Below, piece by piece: positions 22,183 to 30,434 of a stretch of DNA of 30,792 nucleotides. The stretch comes from CAMAUF01 sp046152925 (GTDB lineage Bacteria > Chloroflexota > Dehalococcoidia > Tepidiformales > Tepidiformaceae), in the NCBI GenBank assembly GCA_046152925.1, contig JBJXFX010000057.1, positions 1-30,792 of the forward strand, in the 5' to 3' direction. The notes beneath the pieces were generated by a model that saw nothing but the letters and a program-made list of their open reading frames with translations, was not told the origin of the DNA and did no database searches. How positions within the stretch are numbered: position 1 is the first letter of the stretch; each line of letters opens with the position of its first letter. The position numbers were made by a program, and so were the translations under genes.

Positions 22183-23552
22183 GCGGCCTCACGACGGGGT
22201 GGCTTGCCGCAACGGCGCGTGACTTGGGCCTTCGCGTGGTCGAGGGCTCGGACCGGCCGATCGTGGGCGGTTCGGCCGACTCCCGCAGTCTCGCGCCCGG
22301 CCAGCTGTTTGCCGCGTTCACCGGCGAATCCACCGATGGCAACCGCTACGTCGCCGACGCGATCGCTCTGGGCGCCGCGGCAGCCGTTTGTCGCAGTGAG
22401 CCGCCGGACATCCCGAGTGATGTCACGCTCGTGCTCGCCGAGGACACGCGCGACGCGGTCGCACAGCTCGCGATCGCCTGGCGGCGGGCGTGTGGCGTCC
22501 GCGTGGTCGGGATCACGGGGACCGTTGGCAAGACGTCGACGAAGGAGATGGTGGCCGCCGTCCTCGCCCAGCGGTTCACGACGCACAAGAGCGCCGGCAA
22601 CCTGAACAGCCGCGAAGGCCTGCCGCTCGCAATCCTCACGATGACACCCGCCGACGCGGTCGCGGTCTTGGAAATGGGGATCGACGCCGTCGGAGAGATG
22701 GCGAAGCTCTTCGCGATCGCGGAGCCTGAAATCGGCGCCGTCCTGAACATCGGCTATACACACGTTTCGAAGACCGGAAGCATCGAGGCGACCGCAAGCG
22801 AGAAGCTGACCCTCCCACGGAGCCTCCCTGCGACCGGGACGGCGCTCCTGAACGCGGACGATGCCCGAGTTGCGGCTGCCATCCCGGAGCTCGCCTGCCG
22901 CGTCATCTCCTTTGGCCGCAGTCCTGGGGCGACGTTGCGGATCTCAGCTGAGGAAGCGCTCGGGCTCGCCGGGACGCGCTTCGACCTCACCTGCGGCGGC
23001 GAGACCGTCCGCGTGACGTCGCCGCTCGCTGGGCTCCACCTGATCACGGCGGCCGTGGTCGCTGTCGGTGCGGCGATGGCGCTCGGCATGCCGTTCGCCG
23101 AGGCAGCCGCGCTCGTGGCCACCGCGAAGCCGGAGAGCCGCATGCGGACGTTCGCAACCGCCGGCGGAGTCACGATCCTCGACGACCGCTACAACTCGAG
23201 CCCCGCCTCTTTGGCTGGAGGCCTACGGTTCCTCAAGGGCCTGACCGGCCGCCGGATCGCGTTCGTCGGCAAGATGGCCGAGCTCGGCGACCGCGAGGTC
23301 GAAGAGCATCGCGCAGCTGGGGAGTTGGCGAGCGACTGTTGCGACCTGGTCGTCACCTTCGGCCCGCTCGGCCATGCGCTCGCCTGCGGCGCGATGCGCG
23401 GCGGCGAAGCCCGGGTCGAATGGTACGCGACGAAGGAGGAGGCGGCCGGCGCCCTTGCCGCACAGCTGCGCTCCGGCGATGTCGTCTTGGTCAAGGGCTC
23501 CCGGAGCGAAGCCCTCGAGACGGTCCTCCCCTTGTTGGAGGCCGCCGGATGA
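22179..23552 (+). CDS. murF: UDP-MurNAc-tripeptide D-Ala-D-Ala ligase
   Basis: A 457-residue Mur ligase. The ATP P-loop is GITGTVGKTSTKE (111-123); SAGNLNSREGLPL, LEMGIDAVGEMAKLFAIAEP and NIGYTHV are the MurF-type central motifs. ASEKLTL carries the lysine expected to be carbamylated, and DDRYNSSPASLAGGL with the later VGKMAELGD is a MurF-type C-terminal motif (normally DDxYNANPxS and MxELG). These separate it from MurE, which was considered because murE is absent. It adds D-Ala-D-Ala to the UDP-MurNAc-tripeptide in the cytoplasm. It overlaps ftsI and mraY by ATGA on both sides. Confidence 0.94.
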   Translation: MSGLTTGWLAATARDLGLRVVEGSDRPIVGGSADSRSLAPGQLFAAFTGESTDGNRYVADAIALGAAAAVCRSEPPDIPSDVTLVLAEDTRDAVAQLAIAWRRACGVRVVGITGTVGKTSTKEMVAAVLAQRFTTHKSAGNLNSREGLPLAILTMTPADAVAVLEMGIDAVGEMAKLFAIAEPEIGAVLNIGYTHVSKTGSIEATASEKLTLPRSLPATGTALLNADDARVAAAIPELACRVISFGRSPGATLRISAEEALGLAGTRFDLTCGGETVRVTSPLAGLHLITAAVVAVGAAMALGMPFAEAAALVATAKPESRMRTFATAGGVTILDDRYNSSPASLAGGLRFLKGLTGRRIAFVGKMAELGDREVEEHRAAGELASDCCDLVVTFGPLGHALACGAMRGGEARVEWYATKEEAAGALAAQLRSGDVVLVKGSRSEALETVLPLLEAAG

Positions 23553-24517
23553 TCCACGCGCTGATCTCCGGGACGATCGCGTTTCTCGCCGCTTTGGCAC
23601 TTGGCTGGCCGATCTTGCGCGTCCTGCGCGCAAAAAAGGTCGGCAAGAACATTGGCGAGTTTCAGGCCGCCTCGCACGAAAAGAAGCAGGGCACGCCGAC
23701 GTTCGGGGGCCTCATGATCTGGGCCCCGGCCTTCTTGGTGACCGCGATCGGCGTCGCCTGGTGGGAGCACCGCTCGGTCCTGCTTCCGCTCGGGATGATC
23801 GCTGTCACGGGGGTAGCCGGGTTCGTCGATGACCTCGGCACGCTCCAAGGACGTCGCCAGACCGGCCTTTCCTGGCGGTTCAAGATCACCTTCACGACGG
23901 TCGTCGGCGCCGCGGCCGCCTGGATCCTCTATGACCAACTCGACGTCCAGTCGATCAACATCCCTTGGTCCGGCAAGTACGAACTGGGGCTCTTCTACAT
24001 CCCGATCGCAGTCATCGCGATTGTCGCGACGACGAGCGCCGTCGCCGTGACGGACGGCCTCGACGGGCTCGTCGGCGGCCTCGCCGTGATCGCGTTCATC
24101 GCCTACGGGATCATCGGCTTCATCCAGGGCCAGGAGTTCATCGCCACCTTCGCCTTCATCATCTCCGGGTCGACGCTCGGCTACCTTTGGTACAATGCGC
24201 ACCCCGCGATGGTGTTCATGGGCGACACTGGCGCCCTGGCGCTCGGGTCCGCGCTGGCGACGATCGCGCTCATGACCGGCCATTGGCTGTTGTTGCCGGT
24301 GATCGCCGCCGTCTTCGTCCTCGAAGCCGTGAGCAACGTCATCCAAATCGGCTACTTCCGGTTGACCGGCGGCAAGCGGTTTTTCAAGCGGGCGCCCTTC
24401 CATATGCATCTCGAGCAGAGCGGCTGGGCAGAGACGCAGATCGTCACACGTGCCTGGCTGGTGGGGATCGCCGCCGCAATGCTCGGCGTCGCCCTCGCAC
24501 TGGCGGTGCCCGAATGA
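23549..24517 (+). CDS. mraY: phospho-MurNAc-pentapeptide translocase
   Basis: A 322-residue integral membrane enzyme that joins UDP-MurNAc-pentapeptide to undecaprenyl phosphate, giving lipid I. Family motifs are KKQGTPTFGG (45-54), FVDDLGTLQGRRQTGLSWR, VTDGLDGLVGG, NAHPAMVFMGDTGALALG and RAPFHMHLEQSGW. About ten membrane helices are expected. The ATG at 23549 overlaps the murF stop as ATGA; upstream in-frame sequence is Arg-rich shadow of murF. Confidence 0.97.
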   Translation: MIHALISGTIAFLAALALGWPILRVLRAKKVGKNIGEFQAASHEKKQGTPTFGGLMIWAPAFLVTAIGVAWWEHRSVLLPLGMIAVTGVAGFVDDLGTLQGRRQTGLSWRFKITFTTVVGAAAAWILYDQLDVQSINIPWSGKYELGLFYIPIAVIAIVATTSAVAVTDGLDGLVGGLAVIAFIAYGIIGFIQGQEFIATFAFIISGSTLGYLWYNAHPAMVFMGDTGALALGSALATIALMTGHWLLLPVIAAVFVLEAVSNVIQIGYFRLTGGKRFFKRAPFHMHLEQSGWAETQIVTRAWLVGIAAAMLGVALALAVPE

Positions 24518-25914
24518 GCGCGACGAACGGCTTCGACCCCAACGCGGACCTGCGCGCGAAGCGCGCCCTTGTCTACTCCCTCGGCAAAGAGGGCCAGGAC
24601 ATGGCGGCGTGGCTGGTCGCGCGGGGTGCCCGCGTCACGATGTCGGATACCCGCAGCGAGCAGCAGCTGGCGGCCGCGAAAGTGCACGTGCCGGCCGGAG
24701 TCGAGCGCGTCTACACGGGGCAGCCCCTGCTCGACCCCGAAGGGTTCCACCTGCTCGCGGTGTCGCAGTCGATCCTCCGGCACGACCCGGCGCTCGCCCG
24801 CGCGCGCCAGCTCGGCGTCCCGATCACGTCGCAGGCCAAGCTCTTCCTGCAGCTCTGCCGGGGGCTTGTGGTCGGGATCACGGGCTCCAGCGGCAAGTCG
24901 ACGACGACGGCGCTCGTCGCGGCGATGGCGAAGGCGGCCGGCATCGACGCGGTGGTCGGCGGCAACATTGGCGAGCCACTGCTCGCCAGGCTCGGCGAGA
25001 TCCAGCCCACCACGACGGTGATCCTCGAGATCAGCCACACCCAACTCCAATACACTGACCGTTCACCTCAAATCGCCGCCGTGACGAACATCACGCCGAA
25101 TCACTTGGACCAGTTTTCCTGGGACCAGTATGTCGGGCTCAAGCGGAACATCTTGGCGTACCAGTCGAGCAGCGACACGGCCATCCTCAACGCCGACGAC
25201 CCGACCAGCCGGACGCTCCTCACCGGCGTCCGGGGCCAACTCGTCCAAGCCTCGACGCGCGACCGCGTACCGGGCGATGGGGCCTGGTGCGAGGCGAACG
25301 CAGTGTTCGTCCGTCGCGGCCTGAGCACGGCGCTAATCGTCAAACGGGAAGACCTCCAGCTACGCGGGCAGCACAACCTCGCCAACGTGACCATGGCGGC
25401 GGCGATCGCGTCGGTCGCGGCCATCCCGGTACCGGCCATCCAAGAGGCGGCGGCGAGCTTCACGGGTGTCGCCCACCGGCTCGAACTCGTGGGGTTCGCG
25501 GATGGAGCGGCCTGGGTGAACGACTCGATCGCGACCACGCCCGAACGCACGGTCGCGGGCCTCCTCTCGTTCGAAGAGCCCGTCGTCTTGCTCCTCGGCG
25601 GGCGCGACAAGAACCTGCCGCTCGACAAGCTCCAAGACGTGGTCCGCGAGCGTTGCCGGGCCGTGGTTTGCTTCGGCGAAGCTGGCCCCCTCTACTTCGG
25701 CGCCCTGCGTGGGACGGCCAAGCAGGTCGAGTTGACCTTTTCCTTGCCCGACGCCGTGGCGATCGGGCGCCGCTTCGCGAAGCCAGGCGATGTCGTGCTG
25801 CTTTCGCCCGCCGGGACGAGCTTCGACGCCTATCCGAACTTCGAAGCGCGCGGCGAGGCCTTCCGCCAAGCGGTGCGCGGGCTCCCCGGCTTCGCCCTGG
25901 AGGTGCCGTCATAG
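24514..25914 (+). CDS. murD: UDP-MurNAc-L-Ala:D-Glu ligase
   Basis: A 466-residue Mur ligase that adds D-glutamate. The N-terminal Rossmann domain begins VYSLGKEGQDMAAWL; the P-loop is GITGSSGKSTT (121-131), followed by GGNIGEPLL and NITPNHLDQF. The canonical ELSSFQL motif reads EISHTQL (172-178) here. The C-terminal motif NDSIATTPERTVAGL replaces the usual NDSKATN, and LLLGGRDKNLPLDKL is standard. It overlaps mraY by ATGA and ends in TAG, whose first bases overlap the likely ATA start of ftsW. Confidence 0.95.
   Translation: MSATNGFDPNADLRAKRALVYSLGKEGQDMAAWLVARGARVTMSDTRSEQQLAAAKVHVPAGVERVYTGQPLLDPEGFHLLAVSQSILRHDPALARARQLGVPITSQAKLFLQLCRGLVVGITGSSGKSTTTALVAAMAKAAGIDAVVGGNIGEPLLARLGEIQPTTTVILEISHTQLQYTDRSPQIAAVTNITPNHLDQFSWDQYVGLKRNILAYQSSSDTAILNADDPTSRTLLTGVRGQLVQASTRDRVPGDGAWCEANAVFVRRGLSTALIVKREDLQLRGQHNLANVTMAAAIASVAAIPVPAIQEAAASFTGVAHRLELVGFADGAAWVNDSIATTPERTVAGLLSFEEPVVLLLGGRDKNLPLDKLQDVVRERCRAVVCFGEAGPLYFGALRGTAKQVELTFSLPDAVAIGRRFAKPGDVVLLSPAGTSFDAYPNFEARGEAFRQAVRGLPGFALEVPS
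25899..25904 (+). promoter_or_regulatory. ribosome binding site fixing an ATA start for ftsW
   Basis: GGAGGT, whose GGAGG core ends 7 nt before ATA at 25911. There is no in-frame ATG, GTG or TTG nearby upstream, and the first downstream GTG would remove much of the first membrane helix. The site therefore points to ATA as start codon. Confidence 0.6.
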
Positions 25915-27083
25915 CTGCCGCCACCTTCAGCCGCGCCTCCCGCAACCTGGATGTCTGGCTGCTCATCCCCGTGGTCGCACTCACGGTGGCGGGGCTCGTC
26001 GCCGTCTACAGCGCGAGCTTCGTCGTGGGCGCCGCACTCCTGCGCGACCCGAACTACTACATCATCCGGCAGGTGATCTGGGCGGTCATCGGGGCGGGCC
26101 TGGCGATCGTGACCGTGAACCTGCCCACGGAACGGCTGCGCAAGCACGCCGGGCTGCTGATGTGGCTCACGCTGCTAGCGCTGATCGCGGTCGCGACAGT
26201 CGGCGTCACGGTCAACGGGGCGAAGCGCTGGATCGGGGTGGGACCATTCACGCTCCAGCCCGCCGAGTACGCCAAGTTCACGGTCGTCGTCTTCCTGGCC
26301 GCTTGGCTCGCCAGCCGGGAGATCCGCGTCTTGCGCAGTTGGGGCGGGATGGTGCCGTTCGCCGCGATCATGGCGGCCGTTTGCGGCCTGATCATGTTCC
26401 AGCCCAGCCTCGGCACCACGCTCGTAATCGCGACTACCGCGATCACGATGCTCTGGATGCGCGGCATGCCGTTCCGCCACACACTGGGGATCTGCTTCAC
26501 GGGCGCCCTGCTGGCCCTGATCCTCGTCCTCGTCAGCGGCTACCGTTCAGACCGTCTCTTTAGCTGGATTGGGACCTCGGACACAACCTCGGACGACACC
26601 TTCCAAATCGACCATGCCGTGACCTCGATGGGCAACGGGGGCCTGACCGGCCTCGGAATCGGCACGAGCCGCGGCAAGTTTTTCTACATCCCGGAGAGCC
26701 ACACCGACGGCGTCTACGCGATCGTTGGCGAGGAGGCCGGCTTCATCGGGGCGATCGCCATCCTTGGGCTGTTCGTCATCCTCGCCATCCGTGGGTATCA
26801 GGTCGCCTTGCGCGCGTCCGGCCATCCGTTCCCGCACCTCATCGCCGTCGGGATCTCCACCTGGTTCATCGTCCAGGCGATCCTGAACATCGGCGGGATC
26901 ACGGGGCGATTCCCGCTGACGGGCGTCCCCTTGCCGTTCATGAGTTACGGCGGGAACGCGCTCGCCGCCGAGCTCATGGCCGTCGGCGCCCTCATCCGCA
27001 TCTCGCGTGACTTCCCGCCGCCGCGGCGCGTCAGCGACGCCCCTCCCATCGACCACACCCGGAAGCGGAGGCGATGGCGATGA
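25911..27083 (+). CDS. ftsW: SEDS peptidoglycan glycosyltransferase FtsW
   Basis: A polytopic protein of about 390 residues that polymerises lipid II at the septum together with FtsI. Motifs: LVAVYSASFV near the N-terminus, GVTVNGAKRWIGVGPFTLQPAEYAK (read as two parts), MFQPSLGTTLVI, SMGNGGLTGLGIGTSRGKFF, the loop HTDGVYAIVGEEAGFIGA carrying the conserved Asp of the SEDS active site, and LPFMSYGGNALAAE. The usual TDFIFA reads TDGVYA and the usual SYGGSS reads SYGGNA. The start appears to be ATA, overlapping the murD TAG as ATAG. Its stop overlaps murG as ATGA. Confidence 0.92.
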   Translation: MAAATFSRASRNLDVWLLIPVVALTVAGLVAVYSASFVVGAALLRDPNYYIIRQVIWAVIGAGLAIVTVNLPTERLRKHAGLLMWLTLLALIAVATVGVTVNGAKRWIGVGPFTLQPAEYAKFTVVVFLAAWLASREIRVLRSWGGMVPFAAIMAAVCGLIMFQPSLGTTLVIATTAITMLWMRGMPFRHTLGICFTGALLALILVLVSGYRSDRLFSWIGTSDTTSDDTFQIDHAVTSMGNGGLTGLGIGTSRGKFFYIPESHTDGVYAIVGEEAGFIGAIAILGLFVILAIRGYQVALRASGHPFPHLIAVGISTWFIVQAILNIGGITGRFPLTGVPLPFMSYGGNALAAELMAVGALIRISRDFPPPRRVSDAPPIDHTRKRRRWR

Positions 27084-28159
27084 GGATCGCGATTACCGGC
27101 GGCGGCACGGGCGGCCATCTCTACCCGGGGTTCTCGGTCGCTGAGGCGCTCGCGACGTTGCCCGGCGGGCCGTTCGACATCCGCTTCTTCGGACCGGACG
27201 ATCGCGGCGAGCGCGAACTCGTCGACGCGCGGGGCATCCCGTTCGAGCGCGTCCCGGCGGCGGCGATTCGCGGGCGCGGGCCGCTGTCGCTCGCGAAAAA
27301 CGTCCTCCGGCTGGCGTGGGGCACCGTGACGGCCGTCCGCCGGCTACGCGCGTTCAAGCCCGCCGCGATTTTCAGCACCGGTGGCTATGGCAGCTTCCCC
27401 TGCAGCGTGGCAGCGAAGGTGCTGCGGCTGCCGCTCGTCGTCTACCTGCCGGACGTGGCGCCGGGCTGGGCCGTGAAGGCCGAACAGCGCCTGGCAACGC
27501 GAATGGCGACCACGACCGACGCAGCCCTCCGCTTCCTGCCCGCGAGCAAGACCCGCGTGACGGGCTACCCCGTGCGGGCCACGTTCTTCAGCGAGACCCG
27601 TGCCTCCGCCCGCGCAAAGCTCGCCATCGCGCCGGATGCACGCGTTGTCCTCGTCGCGGGCGCCAGCCAAGGGGCGACGGCGATCAACCGCGCCATCTGG
27701 GCTGGCCTGCCAGCCCTCCGCGCCGCGGGGATCGATGTCTGGCACATCACGGGCAGCGCTGGTATCGCGGAGGCGGAGAAGGCAGCAACGGCGAACCCCG
27801 CTTACCACCCCGCGGCCTTCCGCGACGACCTGCCGCTGCTGATGGTCGCAGCGAACCTCGGCGTGTTCCGGGCGGGGGCGAGCGTCCTCGGCGAAATCCC
27901 GGCCTCAGGTATCCCGGCGGTGCTCATCCCCGGGACGTTCGCCGGCGCTCACCAACGGGACAATGCGCAATGGCTGGTCGACGCTGGGGCAGCCGAGATC
28001 GTCGAAGAGTCCGCGATCGAGGGGCTCGCACCGCGCCTCACCGCGCTTCTCGGTGAGCCTGCCCGGCTCGCGCGCATGGAGGAGGCCGCACGCTCGCTCG
28101 CGCGGCCCAACGCGGCCCGCGATATTGCCAATCTCCTCTTGGAGGTCGCGAAACGATGA
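27080..28159 (+). CDS. murG: UDP-GlcNAc:lipid I N-acetylglucosaminyltransferase
   Basis: A 359-residue GT28 glycosyltransferase that turns lipid I into lipid II on the inner face of the membrane. The N-terminus MRIAITGGGTGGHLYPG carries the glycine-rich loop; FSTGGYGSFPCSVAAKVL, VAGASQGATAINRAIW and FRAGASVLGEIPASGIPAVLIP are the acceptor- and UDP-GlcNAc-binding blocks. The second ATG (27080) is preferred: it gives an ATGA overlap with ftsW and puts GGAGG 8 nt upstream, whereas the ATG at 27074 leaves only 2 nt. Confidence 0.96.
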   Translation: MRIAITGGGTGGHLYPGFSVAEALATLPGGPFDIRFFGPDDRGERELVDARGIPFERVPAAAIRGRGPLSLAKNVLRLAWGTVTAVRRLRAFKPAAIFSTGGYGSFPCSVAAKVLRLPLVVYLPDVAPGWAVKAEQRLATRMATTTDAALRFLPASKTRVTGYPVRATFFSETRASARAKLAIAPDARVVLVAGASQGATAINRAIWAGLPALRAAGIDVWHITGSAGIAEAEKAATANPAYHPAAFRDDLPLLMVAANLGVFRAGASVLGEIPASGIPAVLIPGTFAGAHQRDNAQWLVDAGAAEIVEESAIEGLAPRLTALLGEPARLARMEEAARSLARPNAARDIANLLLEVAKR

Positions 28160-29526
28160 CCTCCACCACCGGCCCCGTGCACCTCATCGGCATCGGCGGC
28201 ATCCATATGTCCGCGATTGGCCAGCTCATGCTTGAGCAGGGCGTCGCCGTGACCGGCAGCGACCTCACGCTCTCGCCGCTGACGGCCAAGCTCGAAGCGA
28301 TGGGCGCCGTCGTCTACAAAGGCCATTCCGCCGCAAACGTGGGCGATGTCTGCCTCGTTGTGACCACCGCCGCCGCGAAATCCGACAACCCCGAAATCGT
28401 CGAGGCGGAGCGCCGTGGCATCCCGATCATCCTCCGGGCTGAGATGGTCGCCCGTCTGATGGCCGGCAAAAAGGTGATCGCCGTCGCGGGAGCGCACGGC
28501 AAGACCACCACTTCGAGCCTGATCGCGACCATCCTCGTCCGCGCGGGGCGACGGCCGATGTATCTGCTCGGCGGCGAGTCGATCGACCTCGGCGGCCACG
28601 CATCCTGGGGCGACGGCGACCTTTGCGTCGTCGAGGCCGACGAGTACAAGCGCGCCTTCCACGAGTACATGCCGTCGATCGCCGTGATCACGAACGTCGA
28701 AGCCGACCACCTGGACGTCTACGGCACACCCGAGGCGTACGCCGAAGCGTTCGCGGTCTTTGCGCGGAAGCTTGTCCCTGGGGGTCGGCTCGTCGTTTGT
28801 GCCGACGACGCCGGCGCCCGCACGGTCAGCGAACAGGTCGAAGACGCACCTATCCAGATCGAGTGGTACGGCGTCGAAGGGAGCCGCTTTTGGTCCGCCC
28901 GTGACGTTTCACTGACCGACGACGGCGCGAGCTTCACGCTGTTGCGCGGCGGGGCGCCAGTCGGCCAGCTCCGGCCGCGCACGCCCGGGCGCCACGTGGT
29001 CCTGAACACCGTCGCCGCGGCGGCGGTCTGCCTCGGGCTCGATGTCCCGTTCGCTGTCATCCAGGAGACGGTCGCGAGCTTCCGCGGAGCGAAGCGGCGT
29101 TTCGAGACGGTCGGCGAGGCCGGCGGACGGCTGGTGATGGACGACTATGCCCATCACCCAACGGAAGTGCGGACGACGATCGAGACAGCGCGGCGCGCCT
29201 TCCCCGAGCGGCGGCTGATCGGCGTCTTCCAGCCACATACCTACAGCCGGACGGCGACGCTTTGGGACGAATGGACGCGCTGCTGGGGCGGCCTCGACGC
29301 GCTCATCCTGCTCAAGACCTATGCCGCGCGCGAAGACCCCTCCGAGGGGCGCAGCGCGGCCGACCTCGCGCCAGCAGTTACCGGCGTCCCCACCTCGTAC
29401 GCGGCCAGCTTCGCCGAAGCCGCGGAACAAGCGGTCGCGCAGTCCCGGCCGGGCGATGTCATCTTCACGATCGGGGCCGGCGATGTCGTCGAGGTTGGCC
29501 CGATGATCCTGGAGGCGCTGCAATGA
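28156..29526 (+). CDS. murC: UDP-MurNAc:L-alanine ligase
   Basis: A 456-residue Mur ligase adding the first amino acid, L-Ala, to UDP-MurNAc. HLIGIGGIHMSAIGQLML is the N-terminal UDP-binding block (usually GIGGAGMSG). The ATP P-loop is AGAHGKTTTSSL (111-122), then VVEADEYKRAFHEY, ITNVEADHLDVYG, the ligase motif DDYAHHPTEV and GVFQPHTYSRT. It overlaps murG and murB by ATGA at both ends. Confidence 0.97.
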   Translation: MTSTTGPVHLIGIGGIHMSAIGQLMLEQGVAVTGSDLTLSPLTAKLEAMGAVVYKGHSAANVGDVCLVVTTAAAKSDNPEIVEAERRGIPIILRAEMVARLMAGKKVIAVAGAHGKTTTSSLIATILVRAGRRPMYLLGGESIDLGGHASWGDGDLCVVEADEYKRAFHEYMPSIAVITNVEADHLDVYGTPEAYAEAFAVFARKLVPGGRLVVCADDAGARTVSEQVEDAPIQIEWYGVEGSRFWSARDVSLTDDGASFTLLRGGAPVGQLRPRTPGRHVVLNTVAAAAVCLGLDVPFAVIQETVASFRGAKRRFETVGEAGGRLVMDDYAHHPTEVRTTIETARRAFPERRLIGVFQPHTYSRTATLWDEWTRCWGGLDALILLKTYAAREDPSEGRSAADLAPAVTGVPTSYAASFAEAAEQAVAQSRPGDVIFTIGAGDVVEVGPMILEALQ

Positions 29527-30434
29527 GCGTCGAGCAACTTGCGGCGGCGGTCGAAGGGCTCGGCGCCTTGAAGCGCGGGGAAATCTTGTCGCGCCACACC
29601 ACGTTTGGCGTGGGCGGCCCGGCCGACCTCTTCCTTACTGTGCGCGACGCCGAGGGGTTGCGGCGCGCTTGGCAGGCGGCCACCAATGCCGGCGTCCCGG
29701 CCTTCATTCTCGGAAGCGGGAGCAACATCCTCGTCGCCGACGCGGGAATCCGCGGCCTCGTGATCGACAATCGCGCCCGCGCCGAGCAAGCGTCGAGCGA
29801 CGGACTCACCTACCGCGTCGAGAGCGGGACGAGCTTTGCGGCGTTCTCACGGCGCGTCTCCCGCCAAGGGAAGGCTGGCATGACCTGGGCGGTCGGCATC
29901 CCCGGGACGGCGGGCGGCGCCGTCGTCTACAACGCCGGCGCCTATGGCGGCTGCCTCGCGGACATCCTCGTCGCAGTGCATCTCTCGGATGCCTCCGGGA
30001 CGGCCGAATGGGTCGACGCGTCAGCGCTGGACCTCGCTTATCGCGAGAGCGCCTTCACGCGCGGCCAGTTCGCCGGCAAAGCGGTGCTCGGCATTGAACT
30101 GAGGCTGACGCCAGGCGACGCCAACGCGCTCATGGCCACGGCCGTCGCCCACGACACGAAGCGCCTCGGCGCGCAGCCGCGCGGCCGGAACGCCGGCTCG
30201 ATGTTCAAGAACCCCGCCAGCCACCAAGCCTGGCAGCTCGTCGACTCGGTCGGTCTGCGCGGGGCGCGGCGCGGCGATGCCGCAATCAGCGATATGCACT
30301 GCAACTTCTTCGTGAACGAAGGGAACGCGCGCGCGGCCGATGTCGCCTGGCTCGTCGAAGAAGCGGAACGGCGCGTCCGCGAGCAGCACGGCATCCAGCT
30401 GGTGCGTGAAGTCGCGTTTGTGGGGGCATGGTGA
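29523..30434 (+). CDS. murB: UDP-N-acetylenolpyruvoylglucosamine reductase
   Basis: A 303-residue FAD enzyme that makes UDP-MurNAc. RHTTFGVGGPADLFL opens the FAD domain; LGSGSNILVAD and GIPGTAGGAVVYNAGAYGG are FAD-binding blocks. Catalytic residues are Arg174 in YRESAF, Ser226 in AGSMFKNP and Glu296 near the end (LVREVAFVG). GGAGG lies at good spacing before the ATG, which overlaps the murC stop. Its stop overlaps the start region of ddl. Confidence 0.97.
   Translation: MSVEQLAAAVEGLGALKRGEILSRHTTFGVGGPADLFLTVRDAEGLRRAWQAATNAGVPAFILGSGSNILVADAGIRGLVIDNRARAEQASSDGLTYRVESGTSFAAFSRRVSRQGKAGMTWAVGIPGTAGGAVVYNAGAYGGCLADILVAVHLSDASGTAEWVDASALDLAYRESAFTRGQFAGKAVLGIELRLTPGDANALMATAVAHDTKRLGAQPRGRNAGSMFKNPASHQAWQLVDSVGLRGARRGDAAISDMHCNFFVNEGNARAADVAWLVEEAERRVREQHGIQLVREVAFVGAW

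Noticed and set aside
22179..23552. Considered as murE instead of murF
   Set aside because: The motifs (DDRYNSSPAS, MAELGD, GNLN...GLPL and the GEMAKL block) are MurF-type; the DNPR/DNPA-type substrate motif of MurE is not seen.
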